DNA of 64,000 bases from Cristatella mucedo (Eukaryota > Bryozoa > Phylactolaemata > Cristatellidae), in the NCBI GenBank assembly GCA_009760855.2, contig WPIO01000010.1, positions 246,001 through 310,000 of the forward strand, in the 5' to 3' direction. Positions within the stretch are counted from its first letter, which is position 1. Each line of letters opens with the position of its first letter. Both the position numbers and the translations under genes were made by a program. Shown in pieces: positions 11,818 through 23,800 of this stretch. A model generated the notes under the pieces. The model saw only the letters and a list, made by a program, of their open reading frames with translations, did no database searches and had not been told where the DNA came from.

Positions 11818-12668
11818 GGAGATCATCATTCGTTATATAAGTTTAAAGAAGTAAGTACAAAAAGAAGAGAGAGGAAAGAGAGTCCTCCAGCTCTGACAAT
11901 GGCAGAGAAGCGAGTAGCAGATAGTTTCGCTCTAAGACGGCGATGCTAGTTTGTTTACTGCAGTGAAGACGTGCTCGTCTGTGGGCTTATCGCCAGGATA
12001 AAGGACAGTAAAAGATGGCTTATCCAGCAGCATCCTATGTAGTTCGGAAGAGGGCAATGTCCCAAGGGCCAAAGTAGCGTCTCCCATAGCAGATCGCTCT
12101 GCAAGGTGCAGCGGCTCGGTTTCGTAGGTGGCATCGCATGTAAGCGATCGTGCTGAGGGGGCGATCGATCTATCGATCGATTCTCAGGCCAAATAGGAAA
12201 CGACCGAGTTCAAGGCATCGAGCTTGGCGTGCTTTGTGCAGACCTAGCAATGGCAAGCGGCGAGCAGCTGAACAGAGCAGGTCAGAGGCTCCGCAGTACT
12301 GCCTCGATAAAGGCAGCCAAAGGCAGCCGCCACAAGCCCGCGTTTCTGCGGCTGCAGACTTGGAAAGGTCAGCGCCGGCGGCTAGAGCGTTTGAGACTCG
12401 TTGGCTGAAAAGGGCATCTGCGCGGGTGGTCTTTCTACGAACGCGGTGAAGGCGGGCCCTCGTACGTGGTTCGGAGGCGACGGTAAATGGCTGCTCCATG
12501 CCGAGTCTCTGCTGAGTGGTCGGCAAACAAAGATATCCGAGCCGCGGGTAGAAAATGAGCAGAGAACAAAAAGTCGCACGAATTAAAGAGAGTCACAGTG
12601 CGAGACGACGAATGAGCGAGCGGCGACGTGCGACGCGCTGCGACGTGCGACGCGACGCGAATAGCTCC

Positions 12669-12713
12669 TGGCGGCGGCGGCGACGGCGGCGGCGGCGGCG
12701 ACGGCGACGGCGC
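12669..12713 (+). repeat. (CGG)/(CGACGG) microsatellite
   Basis: Near-pure CGG with interspersed CGACGG. The long open frames over it on the minus strand (Pro-rich or Arg-rich in different frames) are products of the repeat, not genes. Confidence 0.9.
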
Positions 12714-13150
12714 TCCCAGTAGCGAGCGGCCGAGCGCTCTCGTGTGAGCGAGTGCGCTTGAATAAAAGCAGCTAACTGCGCAACTAGCAACCAACAATGC
12801 AGCGCAGGCTGGTAGAAGCGGGGCTTGCGCCTTGGCGCTAGTACCGGCCGTTGCAATCGACGGAAGCTTAGAATGAAAACGAGCCGAGTGGCCACAAAAG
12901 TTGACGCCGGCTCCGTCTTACTTGATTTTTAGCACAAGCGTTGGCACGACCTATTAAAGTAACCTCGATCGGCAGCGGTAGAAAGCTCCAGATGTCTCGT
13001 GCGGTCGAATCAGCGATCTGGTCTCTGTCGCTCATTGCTTGGGCAGCTGTCGTATGGATGCCTGTGCAGAGTCAATACGACGAAGCTAGCTGTAGTAGAT
13101 CTTCATTTAAGGCACAAGTTAAATAAACTAAAAACAGAAGGAGAGAGATG

Positions 13151-15474
13151 AAGGAGGCATGTCCGTCCAGCCTGGGCATAGGGAGAGACGCGAGTTGCTG
13201 TGGTGGACTCTGCTCGAATGTTGCGAGATTGAATACAAACCTCCATGGTGAAAGTGCACAAGGCAGTCAGCTTGCTCTCAGGCTAACTGCAGCTCTCATG
13301 CTAGCCATCCTATTACAGCAGAACAGGGTGGCTATGCGTAGCCCTCGGCTTTCGTAGTTGGCCGTCAGCAATCGGATGCGCGAAGTCTGGAAGCGCGAGA
13401 CGAACCTAGGAGTGGCCACGTCTAATGCCACACGCTCCTTAGAAGGCAAATATGACCTTGACCCTACTCATAACCGGCAAGTGCGAGCGAAACGAAAAGC
13501 AGGGCATATTTATTTGCACTCAACTCTGATATAAAGATTTTAAATTACGCCAAAGTAACCATGTGTGTGATATATCAGCATTAATTTAAATACCTTCGTT
13601 GGCCCGGCCAAATGACTAACTACAATAAAGTGAGCCCGAGGAGGCCTGTAGGACCACTTGCAAATCAACGAGACTGATTAGCCAGTTTAGGTACCGAGCT
13701 TATCGCTTTTAGGGCTCAGACACATGAATTTGCATAAGTGGTGCTGAAACGCAATCTACGCGTACGAGAAAATTGAAGTCCGTCTTACGCCGTCACAAAT
13801 AACAGCGCGATCCCTGGCCGGAGTCTCAGCCTTACCTTGTCATTTGTCGAGCACGATCCGAGAGTACTAGCCATCGCATGACGTGATTAGGGACCGACCG
13901 CGCGACATCAAGTTCTTACCCCATTACGTGAGCCTACTATGCGATCTACGAACTTAATCTAAACAAATAATGATAGTCTTGTAGAATTAATTCCTTGAGT
14001 GACTAACTCTAAAAAAGAGAGCGTTAGCGGCTCGATACATTTTCCACGAGAGTTTTCCAAAGGAATTTTATAACCGTCCCCAAGTGATGTACTGACTGTC
14101 TTTCACACAGCATCGAGTTGGCTCGAGGGAGACTCGATCGAGGACCGTCGGGTTTGTTTTTGAGATTGAGTGCACTGTGAGTGAGTACACTTGTATGTAT
14201 CCTTACACCATTTAGTAGGGCTGACAATCTATATGTCATCTTAATTAGACGAATTATTTACTTGCGAGCTAACTTTAATGAGGTTTCGAAGTTGAGAACT
14301 GTGAAGGTGTAGCGACCTAAGGAAGCTCCGGAAATTGAGCGAATCGAGAGCGAGAGCGAAAGTGAGATCGATAGATAAACAGGAATATGTACGCTACTTC
14401 GAAGGCCGACAAGGATCCCGACGAAAAGGATTGTTAGGGTCTGGCTCAGTTTGGGCCCAGGATTAAGGCATGAAGGTGATGCAAACCTCAAGTACGACTT
14501 AGAACTGTATAGTTATTGTCAAGCGTTTAGCTACTGTCGTTATGAGAACCACCATCATAACCAAGGTTCTAATGTCAACTCGTTTAAAAGGAAATACTAA
14601 CCTGGGAACGCGTTTTAAAGGAGTAAGTTATAGTGACATAGTAAGCCCTTCTTAGAAAGTTCTTACTTATTCTGATGTATATCACATTGATTCGATATTG
14701 CTACCATGCTATTGTAAATAGGATCATGCCATCTGCCAAGATAAATAGTCGAAAGCGTCCAGCGAACCGTAGCTTCAAAGTCGAGGTTAAATTAAAAAAT
14801 AGCAAAATGGAAAATAAATTTAAAAAATTTAATTTAATTAAAAAATGCCGGGGTAGATAGAGTGTTACGCTAGTTCTACTGAAACTCTTGGCAGCATTTT
14901 ATACACATGATGATCCAACTATTTTTGGGCGAATATCGTCTCACCTGTGGAGCACGGTTACCGCGAGCTGCAGTGGGAAAGGTGTAATCTCAGTAGTGGA
15001 ATTCATGGAGCCCCGAGGATCCATTTTAAGTCTACTTCCTTTCAGAATTTGTGCTCTCCCCTTTTCCAAATATAAGCTCCCAGGTCAATCAAGTCTTTAA
15101 TTTTAATGGAAATGATAAACGGCTGTACTTGTTCTTTTATCGTTCCAAGAATTTAAACCTCTCTCAGCTCCTAGCACCATGTATTGCTAACTTGGACGGC
15201 AGAAAACTTTCTCGATCCAAACGACGGTAAAACTAGCCTACTAATTGCAGGTACGACGGTGTGTTAATCCTTTTAAACATTGTTTAGCTTAAGCCTCCGA
15301 ATATCCTCTTCATCTCCCGTAGCCTCGGATCTAAACCAGTTATCGTGTGCCAATAATACCTTAGAGTATCGGATAGGTGCTGCAGAAGGATCCGGAGGTC
15401 AATTGTGTCATATGCTGCTGAGTGAGATCTAGGAGATCTAGGAGAGAGGCCCAACCCGCCCCCCAGATCAGACT
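13151..15474. other. unassigned sequence
   Basis: No recognisable gene or element. The open frames of 60-77 codons have no signature. Confidence 0.25.
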
Positions 15475-15970
15475 TGATTTGCAGAGCAGGTCAGCTTCAC
15501 AGGCAAGCCTCCCTACTTTCATGTACGTCGTATTGCACTAAATTCACGATTAGTTAGATAAGAACACCGCAGCCAAGCTATTCTTTAACTACTTGACATT
15601 CCGACTAGTCCTCCTAAACTCACCATTGTTAGGTCTTCTTGCCTGCCTAAACTTTCTGTGCGTGCACTAAGATGCTTTCAGGCTGGTGTAAAACTCGCCA
15701 GCTAGGCTTTCCTGTCGTGAGAGTTGAAGCTGCCACTTTATGTCTTTACTCAACAATCGGCACTGGCTCCCCACAAAGCAGAGTATCGACATTAACTCGG
15801 ACACTCATTTTTTAGGTCCCTTAATTCTACCGCTTTGGCCTGCCTATTTCAATTACTTCATTGCATCACTCGCTCTGCTGAATCTACTCATTTGGCTATG
15901 CCTGTATCGACCTTTAAATTTATTGGGTAAATTTTCAAATCCATTGAAATCTGCTACTGCCTTTTAACGC
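15475..15970 (+). mobile_element. heavily decayed LINE RT C-terminus
   Basis: Scattered frames give matches in order to the same region as the 3790-4640 copy: TTCACAGGCAAGCCTCCCTAC (FTVKSAYF-like, about 15490-15515), a decayed NSLL-LP block, a RCFQAGVKLAS segment (about 15670-15705), SALAPHKAE in place of WLPVEQ, then a decayed YLSDLL block. The 3' UTR signature is not visible. It is older than the other copies, judging by the density of stops and indels. Confidence 0.6.
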
Positions 15971-16820
15971 TCTATCTGCCTAAACTTTAGTAAAGGCATC
16001 AAAAGCGTTAATTTTATATTTAATTTCAGCTAGCGAGTTTCCACTAATGTTATTGCTGGAACTAAATAGAAAGCCCTTTACTGCTTTCCTCTCCTTTAAA
16101 GCTTCGTGATTTAAGAAGAAATCGTCAGGTAACCCAGTTTCAGTTGTTTGAGCTGCATTCATACTGTTTGCTGTCGTTGCGTGTCCACTAATATGACGGT
16201 CTCTTTGGCGTCTGTATCGCCAGTCTTGATTAGTAGTCCTTAAAGTTGACTTATATCAATATTTTAACATGGATTAGTACAATTACCAACATTAGTTTTC
16301 ATTGCTCCGTTGAAATCAATTTTTAAGTAAATAGCTGACATTACGAAGTTTACACTTCCTTTAGTCACTGCTGCTTATGAGACCAGACTGGTCCAATAGT
16401 TTGTTATTCTGCTTCCATTTGCATTGAGATCACGAGCTACCTGTAATCATTATAACCTAATTGCTCAGGCTCACTTTAGTAATTAAGTTCTCTGACCTTA
16501 CACTGGAGTTTCTATGAATTCCTTAGCTCTTGCGAGTGATTTCTTAACAAATGTAACAATTCCAATCCAATAGATCCTAATCAGCTTCAAATATTATCGA
16601 AACTAAAATAAGTGTCAGCGTAAAATGTGATATCGCAGCATGGTGTTTTCTTTTGATCGAATCTGCTTATCTACCAACTACCCTGGTGTGCAGCTCGTTC
16701 ACTATTCCAAAGAAAACAAATTTGTCTCGGAGTGCTGATTCACTCGTGACTTAAAATCGGAATTACTTGGAATAGAAGTATATGCAGTGGAGCTTTTACA
16801 CAATTTTTGATTCAGCATTA
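15971..16820. other. AT-rich spacer left of the array
   Basis: Nothing recognisable. A minus frame of 60 codons (15980-16162) has no family features. Confidence 0.25.
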
Positions 16821-16918
16821 GTATAATAATAATAAGAAGAAGAAGAAAAATGCACTTGATAAAGCGCCCTCAGAGAGCTCAATCTCTTCCTAGGTGCTTT
16901 ACATTTGCTGCAAAGTAT
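16821..16918 (-). mobile_element. LINE 3' tail beside the array
   Basis: The plus strand shows (AAT)n grading into (AAG)n, then TGCACTTGATAAAGCGCCCT, CAATCTCTTCCTAGGTGC and TTTGCTGCAAAG. This is the terminal part of the LINE 3' UTR on the minus strand. It ends about 30 bp before the first satellite unit. Confidence 0.85.
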
Positions 16919-18161
16919 CCAACTCGGAGCTGATTCTAGTCAGCACACCATTCACATTATCCTACAGGTGTACAACATTGAGCTCGCACTCGCTCCTCTC
17001 GCTCCGCTTGCCTGGAGGACTCTTTCTTTAACGCCAGTGAAACATACAGTATGGCTAAATCTTTCATATTCCACGCAATAGCTGGTCAAGTGTTCAGAAT
17101 AATTCTCTAATTGTGCCGTGTTTTTTCTTAATTTCTGACAATTTCAGTAAGCGGACTTCAATATGCTTCTCGATCAACTTAGTCACTTGATTTAGTTCCC
17201 AGCTTCCTTAAGAAGGCCCATCACACCCTAAACACTTTTAACTTTCGGCGTGTGAGTAGCAGTCTTAACTTCAAGGTTATCGATAACTGAATCTTATTAT
17301 CCTTAGCTCTTGCCCAGTTTTCTCGTTTGGAGCATTGAGTATTTAATAAGTTTAGAATCTAGTCTTACGTTACTCCTAATACTTACTTAAATTCCTTATT
17401 CTTTGTATCGTCATAGAAATGGTCAGTCATCTATAGTCATGCATTCCTCTGAGCCTTTTTTGGCTCAATTGAACTTGCTAACCCGTGATCGTTTCCTCTC
17501 AGCACTGCGAGTTTATTATTAATTTCTATTTAAGTAGTACTGCCCAGTGTTATCTGATGAAAATGTGCTTTGTCTCTATCCTTTGGCTTAACTCTAACCG
17601 TGAGCTTCATGCTACCGAGTCAATCCACCATTCTTGGATCCATTTTATCCTAAATCCACCTTGCGTTTTCAATAGGTTTTCGTCACTGCGCTTTCTTCTA
17701 CGGATTCAATGCGAGATTTACGTTCAATAATCTGCGTTTCAGTTGAATTCCTAATAAATAATAGTTATCTCTTGCTGCCCGTTTAAATCAATTTTCTAAA
17801 ATCTACGGTTGGAAGCGTCTTTCGTTATGTAATTAACCATCCAGCTCTTGAATCGTCTGGAAGTTCATTATTTGGTATTTAATTTGACTAGTTTCTGTGA
17901 ACTTTAGCAATATCGATATCGTTTAACTTAAAAAGCAACCAACATGCGGAAATTAGTGCTTATGCCCGACCTAAGCATATCCATGACAGATTGTGTCACG
18001 TAATATTGGCTTGGTCTTTCGTACTGCTGCTTCTTGTAAAAAATTTTGATATAGGTAGGCTCCTCGTATTCATAATATTGGTTTAAGGAACGGCAGATAT
18101 GTTACTGCTGGTTGCATAACATTCAACTGATGATAAGTTATTAAACTGTATTTTAGTAACA

Positions 18162-18236
18162 TAATAATAATAATAAACTTGATATAGCGCCCTCAGAGAA
18201 CTTCTCGACTCCTTCTAGGCACTTTATATTTGCTGA
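18162..18236 (-). mobile_element. LINE 3' tail inside the unit (first)
   Basis: Plus-strand AATAATAATAATAAACTTG, then AGCGCCCTCAGAGAACT and CCTTCTAGGCACTTTATATT. This lies at unit offset about 1213-1287 and is present in all six units (for example about 22054, 25931, 29859, 33788 and 37731). It was captured before the array amplified. Confidence 0.85.
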
Positions 18237-19312
18237 AAAAAAACATAGTTAAATGGCCTTAGCGCTGAAAGGGCTAAACTAAACCAGCTAAATTACAATC
18301 GAAATTCATGATTTGTTCACGTTGACTGAATTGGAATGACTAGGAGCCGACTATGCGACAATCTATGGCCGAGGTCGTTGAAAAGTCAACGTAATTGAAT
18401 AGGCAGGCAGTTGTACTTCCAGAGTCGGCACTGAAATTTGAGCTGTTTTTAGCTCTAGGCCGCGGAGACAATCGTCTACGTCGAGGCCGCTGTTGAACGC
18501 CAGTAGCCGTCAGCTGCTTTCAAATCGACTTCTCTACGTTATGGATACGGACTTGCTTTGATAAAGTATAAGATATCTTCGTCGCAGCCCTGTTCCTTCT
18601 ACATTTGGCATACCTACGGGCATTGATGCCTCGCCCACAAGTCGCTTGCCGCGATGCAATGTTTAGGCGTCGCCGATATCTGTCGCGCGTCGACTGAGAC
18701 TAGTACCGCTACGAGCGCTATGTTTGTGGTCTAGTTCTGTCCGGACGGTGAAGCCGCATGTCCCGTTTGTAACAGCTGACCTACTGGTTATGGTCCCAAA
18801 TGCTTTTCCATGTAGCTGATTATAACTTGACGATCAAAAGTGGCATAAACTTAATTAAGCAATGGAGTGGAAAAGCCAAAACAAGATCGGCTTGGATCAG
18901 GTGCAAATGGCCTTCGTCTGAAATAAGGCAGCAGCTCACAATGATCTGTCGGCTTGTCTTGTCCAGCATCAAATGACGGGGCTTTCAATTTTGTCGTTAT
19001 AAAAATGCGAAGAAAACCATCGTATAAAAATAAGCATTTCATTAACATTTAAATTCTTTTTTTAATTTTGTTTAGGTAGTGTAACTATTATGTGAAACTA
19101 AACTTCCATTTAGACGTTACATGTAAGTAATTTTACAGTCCAGGCCTCCGTGGTAAGAGCGGAAAACATATGGGTAGGGAACTTCTGCAATTTACGAAAA
19201 ATAAATTTAAGTTTGCTCCGTTTAGATAGGCACATGAAACTATGACAACTTCAGTACCCTTAGCACATGGTTTAAAAATTCGTTATTGTAATAATAACAA
19301 CAAGTACAAAAG

Positions 19313-19398
19313 TAATAATAATAACAAGTTTTTTTATATTGCGCCCTCAAAGATATAAGTCTTTTCTCAGGTGCTTTTCAACTAGCTGCTAAAGCAGC
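19313..19398 (-). mobile_element. LINE 3' tail inside the unit (second, more decayed)
   Basis: AATAATAATAACAAG followed by TATTGCGCCCTCAAAGATAT, TCTCAGGTGCTTTTCAAC and GCTGCTAAAGCA. It lies at unit offset about 2364-2449 and is present in every unit. It is more diverged from the family than the first tail. Confidence 0.75.
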
Positions 19399-19708
19399 AA
19401 TGACCAAGGCCTAATGGTGTGCTAGACCGCCGATGGCAAGATTAGAGCTATTTATTAGGTAAACTTTATCTATCACTAGATTGATTGACCTCAACGAAAA
19501 ATGGAAAAGTTAATATTTCAAGTAGTCGTTAATGTAGACAGCTCAAAATCTAGAACAACGAACAAAAAATAAAAGTTATTCTTTGGTATATTTGAGATTT
19601 ACGCATGTACCGGAAATCCACCTCAGCCAAAATTATTACAAAAGTGTCACCGATCTAAACTGTCGTAGAGGTGCAACAACGGGGTACGGACGTTTCCCAC
19701 CGACGTGT

Positions 19709-19753
19709 CCCCCCCCCCCCGACATTCCCCCCCCCCCCCGATATTCCCCCCCT
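19709..19753 (+). repeat. C-run triplet at the telomere-block edge (unit 1 copy)
   Basis: Three C-runs are split by GACATT and GATATT, preceded by GGACGTTTCCCACCGACGTGT and followed by TGTGGTAGGACGCTTCC. It is present in all units with varying run length. A related motif outside the array lies at 48011-48111. Confidence 0.9.
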
Positions 19754-19781
19754 GTGGTAGGACGCTTCCTCCGGTATGTGG

Positions 19782-20723
19782 TTTAGGGCTTGGGGTTAAG
19801 GGTTTAGTGTTTAGGGTTTTAGAGTTAATGGTTATTAGGGTTTAGGGTTTAGCTTTAAGGGTTATGTTATAGGGTTTATGGTGTAGCGTTTAGGGTTCTA
19901 TGGTTTAGGGTTTAGGGTTTTTAGGGTTTAGGGTTTAGGGTTTTTAGGGTTTAGGGTTTAGGGTTTTTAGGGTTTAGGGTTTTTAGGGTTTAGGGTTTTT
20001 AGGGTTTAGGGTTTTTAGGGTTTAGGGTTTTTAGGGTTTAGGGTTTTTAGGGTTTAGGGTTTTTAGGGTTTAGGGTTTTTAGGGTTTTTAGGGTTTTTAG
20101 GGTTTTTAGGGTTTTTAGGGTTTTTAGGGTTTAGGGTTTTTAGGGTTTAGGGTTTTTAGGGTTTTTAGGGTTTTTAGGGTTTTTAGGGTTTTTAGGGTTT
20201 AGGGTTTTTAGGGTTTAGGGTTTTTAGGGTTTAGGGTTTTTAGGGTTTTTAGGGTTTAGGGTTTTTAGGGTTTAGGGTTTTTAGGGTTTAGGGTTTTTAG
20301 GGTTTAGGGTTTTTAGGGTTTAGGGTTTAGGGTTTTTAGGGTTTAGGGTTTTTAGGGTTTAGGGTTTTTAGGGTTTAGGGTTTTTAGGGTTTAGGGTTTT
20401 TAGGGTTTAGGGTTTTTAGGGTTTAGGGTTTTTAGGGTTTTTAGGGTTTTTAGGGTTTTTAGGGTTTTTAGGGTTTTTAGGGTTTTTAGGGTTTAGGGTT
20501 TTTAGGGTTTAGGGTTTTTAGGGTTTAGGGTTTTTAGGGTTTTTAGGGTTTAGGGTTTTTAGGGTTTAGGGTTTTTAGGGTTTAGGGTTTTTAGGGTTTA
20601 GGGTTTTTAGGGTTTAGGGTTTTTAGGGTTTAGGGTTTTTAGGGTTTAGGGTTTTTAGGGTTTAGGGTTTTTAGGGTTTAGGGATTTTAGGGTTTAGGGT
20701 TTTTAGGGTTTAGGGTTTAGGGT
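19782..20723 (+). repeat. telomere-like block, unit 1
   Basis: About 942 bp with the G-rich strand on plus. The left 140 bp are degenerate (TTGGGGTTAAGGG, TTTAGTG, ATTAGGG). The centre is almost pure TTTAGGG and TTTTTAGGG. The right end carries a fixed GGGATTTTAGGG variant before GGTGGGCTGCACC. Confidence 0.95.
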
Positions 20724-20840
20724 GGGCTGCACCTCCGTCGCCTAAATCCACCCTTGCTCATATTCCGCGCTTTAATTAGTGCGTATTAGGGCATAACTAG
20801 ATCTCTTGAGTTAGAGTTAAACTTAGTAGACCTCTGAGGC

Positions 20841-23800
20841 ATTCACATTATCCTACAGGTGTACAACATTGAGCTCGCACTCGCTCCTCTCGCTCCGCTT
20901 GCCTGGAGGACTCTTTCTTTAACGCCAGTGAAACATACAGTATGGCTAAATCTTTCATATTCCACGCAATAGCTGGTCAAGTGTTCAGAATAATTCTCTA
21001 ATTGTGCCGTGTTTTTTCTTAATTTCTGACAATTTCAGTAAGCGGACTTCAATATGCTTCTCGATCAACTTAGTCACTTGATTTAGTTCCCAGCTTCCTT
21101 AAGAAGGCCCATCACACCCTAAACACTTTTAACTTTCGGCGTGTGAGTAGCAGTCTTAACTTCAAGGTTATCGATAACTGAATCTTATTATCCTTAGCTC
21201 TTGCCCAGTTTTCTCGTTTGGAGCATTGAGTATTTAATAAGTTTAGAATCTAGTCTTACGTTACTCCTAATACTTACTTAAATTCCTTATTCTTTGTATC
21301 GTCATAGAAATGGTCAGTCATCTATAGTCATGCATTCCTCTGAGCCTTTTTTGGCTCAATTGAACTTGCTAACCCGTGATCGTTTCCTCTCAGCACTGCG
21401 AGTTTATTATTAATTTCTATTTAAGTAGTACTGCCCAGTGTTATCTGATGAAAATGTGCTTTGTCTCTATCCTTTGGCTTAACTCTAACCGTGAGCTTCA
21501 TGCTACCGAGTCAATCCACCATTCTTGGATCCATTTTATCCTAAATCCACCTTGCGTTTTCAATAGGTTTTCGTCACTGCGCTTTCTTCTACGGATTCAA
21601 TGCGAGATTTACGTTCAATAATCTGCGTTTCAGTTGAATTCCTAATAAATAATAGTTATCTCTTGCTGCCCGTTTAAATCAATTTTCTAAAATCTACGGT
21701 TGGAAGCGTCTTTCGTTATGTAATTAACCATCCAGCTCTTGAATCGTCTGGAAGTTCATTATTTGGTATTTAATTTGACTAGTTTCTGTGAACTTTAGCA
21801 ATATCGATATCGTTTAACTTAAAAAGCAACCAACATGCGGAAATTAGTGCTTATGCCCGACCTAAGCATATCCATGACAGATTGTGTCACGTAATATTGG
21901 CTTGGTCTTTCGTACTGCTGCTTCTTGTAAAAAATTTTGATATAGGTAGGCTCCTCGTATTCATAATATTGGTTAAGGAAAGGAACGGCAGATATGTTAC
22001 TGCTGGTTGCATAACATTCAACTGATGATAAGTTATTAAACTGTATTTTAGTAACATAATAATAATAATAAACTTGATATAGCGCCCTCAGAGAACTTCT
22101 CGACTCCTTCTAGGCACTTTATATTTGCTGAAAAACATAGTTAAATGGCCTTAGCGCTGAAAGGGCTAAACTAAACCAGCTAAATTACAATCGAAATTCA
22201 TGATTTGTTCACGTTGACTGAATTGGAATGACTAGGAGCCGACTATGCGACAATCTATGGCCGAGGTCGTTGAAAAGTCAACGTAATTGAATAGGCAGGC
22301 AGTTGTACTTCCAGAGTCGGCACTGAAATTTGAGCTGTTTTTAGCTCTAGGCCGCGGAGACAATCGTCTACGTCGAGGCCGCTGTTGAACGCCAGTAGCC
22401 GTCAGCTGCTTTCAAATCGACTTCTCTACGTTATGGATACGGACTTGCTTTGATAAAGTATAAGATATCTTCGTCGCAGCCCTGTTCCTTCTACATTTGG
22501 CATACCTACGGGCATTGATGCCTCGCCCACAAGTCGCTTGCCGCGATGCAATGTTTAGGCGTCGCCGATATCTGTCGCGCGTCGACTGAGACTAGTACCG
22601 CTACGAGCGCTATGTTTGTGGTCTAGTTCTGTCCGGACGGTGAAGCCGCATGTCCCGTTTGTAACAGCTGACCTACTGGTTATGGTCCCAAATGCTTTTC
22701 CATGTAGCTGATTATAACTTGACGATCAAAAGTGGCATAAACTTAATTAAGCAATGGAGTGGAAAAGCCAAAACAAGATCGGCTTGGATCAGGTGCAAAT
22801 GGCCTTCGTCTGAAATAAGGCAGCAGCTCACAATGATCTGTCGGCTTGTCTTGTCCAGCATCAAATGACGGGGCTTTCAATTTTGTCGTTATAAAAATGC
22901 GAAGAAAACCATCGTATAAAAATAAGCATTTCATTAACATTTAAATTCTTTTTTTAATTTTGTTTAGGTAGTGTAACTATTATGTGAAACTAAACTTCCA
23001 TTTAGACGTTACATGTAAGTAATTTTACAGTCCAGGCCTCCGTGGTAAGAGCGGAAAACATATGGGTAGGGAACTTCTGAAAAAAAAAAAAAATAAATTT
23101 AAGTTTGCTCCGTTTAGATAGGCACATGAAACTATGACAACTTCAGTACCCTTAGCACATGGTTTAAAAATTCGTTATTGTAATAATAACAACAAGTACA
23201 AAAGTAATAATAATAACAAGTTTTTTTATATTGCGCCCTCAAAGATATAAGTCTTTTCTCAGGTGCTTTTCAACTAGCTGCTAAAGCAGCAATGACCAAG
23301 GCCTAATGGTGTGCTAGACCGCCGATGGCAAGATTAGAGCTATTTATTAGGTAAACTTTATCTATCACTAGATTGATTGACCTCAACGAAAAATGGAAAA
23401 GTTAATATTTCAAGTAGTCGTTAATGTAGACAGCTCAAAATCTAGAACAACGAACAAAAAATAAAAGTTATTCTTTGGTATATTTGAGATTTACGCATGT
23501 ACCGGAAATCCACCTCAGCCAAAATTATTACAAAAGTGTCACCGATCTAAACTGTCGTAGAGGTGCAACAACGGGGTACGGACGTTTCCCACCGACGTGT
23601 CCCCCCCCCCGACATTCCCCCCTCCCGATATTCCCCCCCTGTGGTAGGACGCTTCCTCCGGTATGTGGTTTAGGGCTTGGGGTTAAGGGTTTAGTGTTTA
23701 GGGTTTTAGAGTTAATGGTTATTAGGGTTTAGGGTTTAGCTTTAAGGGTTATGTTATAGGGTTTATGGTGTAGCGTTTAGGGTTCTATGGTTTAGGGTTT

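Larger units (their letters stand above)
11000..13150. other. GC-rich, CpG-rich block with promoter-like signals
   Basis: This block is clearly richer in GC and CpG than its flanks. It holds an 81-bp tandem repeat (11351-11512), a TATAAAA box (11694-11700), a perfect 8-bp stem-loop (11799-11817), GATC/CGAT palindromic words near 12160-12180, and a CGG tract (12669-12713). A diverged copy of the 11790-11880 segment recurs at about 13069-13155, sharing the word ATACGACGAAGCT. This layout could be an old LTR pair or a gene promoter. I found no coding exon that decides between them. Confidence 0.4.
16950..20840 (+). repeat. array unit 1
   Basis: 3891 bp. It has the longest C-runs of the six and the longest A-run after the first LINE tail (about 18236-18244). 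It joins flanking DNA at CAGCACACC/ATTCAC. Confidence 0.95.

Noticed and set aside
12435-12797. 120-codon Pro-rich minus frame
   Set aside because: Its length and composition come from the CGG microsatellite. The overlapping frames are equally open.
17451-17480. Resemblance of AGCC-T-rich-GGCTCAA in the array unit to the dinoflagellate spliced-leader sequence, which with TTTAGGG would suggest an alga
   Set aside because: The match is mainly a short palindrome with a T loop. The TMEM180 gene with animal-type introns, the BED-finger hAT and the CR1/L2 LINEs fit an animal far better.
17485-17730. 81-codon plus frame repeated in five units, and 65-codon minus frame repeated in all six
   Set aside because: They recur only because the unit recurs. 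There is no signature, and one base insertion in unit 5 destroys the 81-codon frame. No coding constraint is visible.
19583-19786. 67-85-codon frames running through the C-runs in units 1, 2 and 5
   Set aside because: Pro-rich tails come from C homopolymers, and the end changes with run length.
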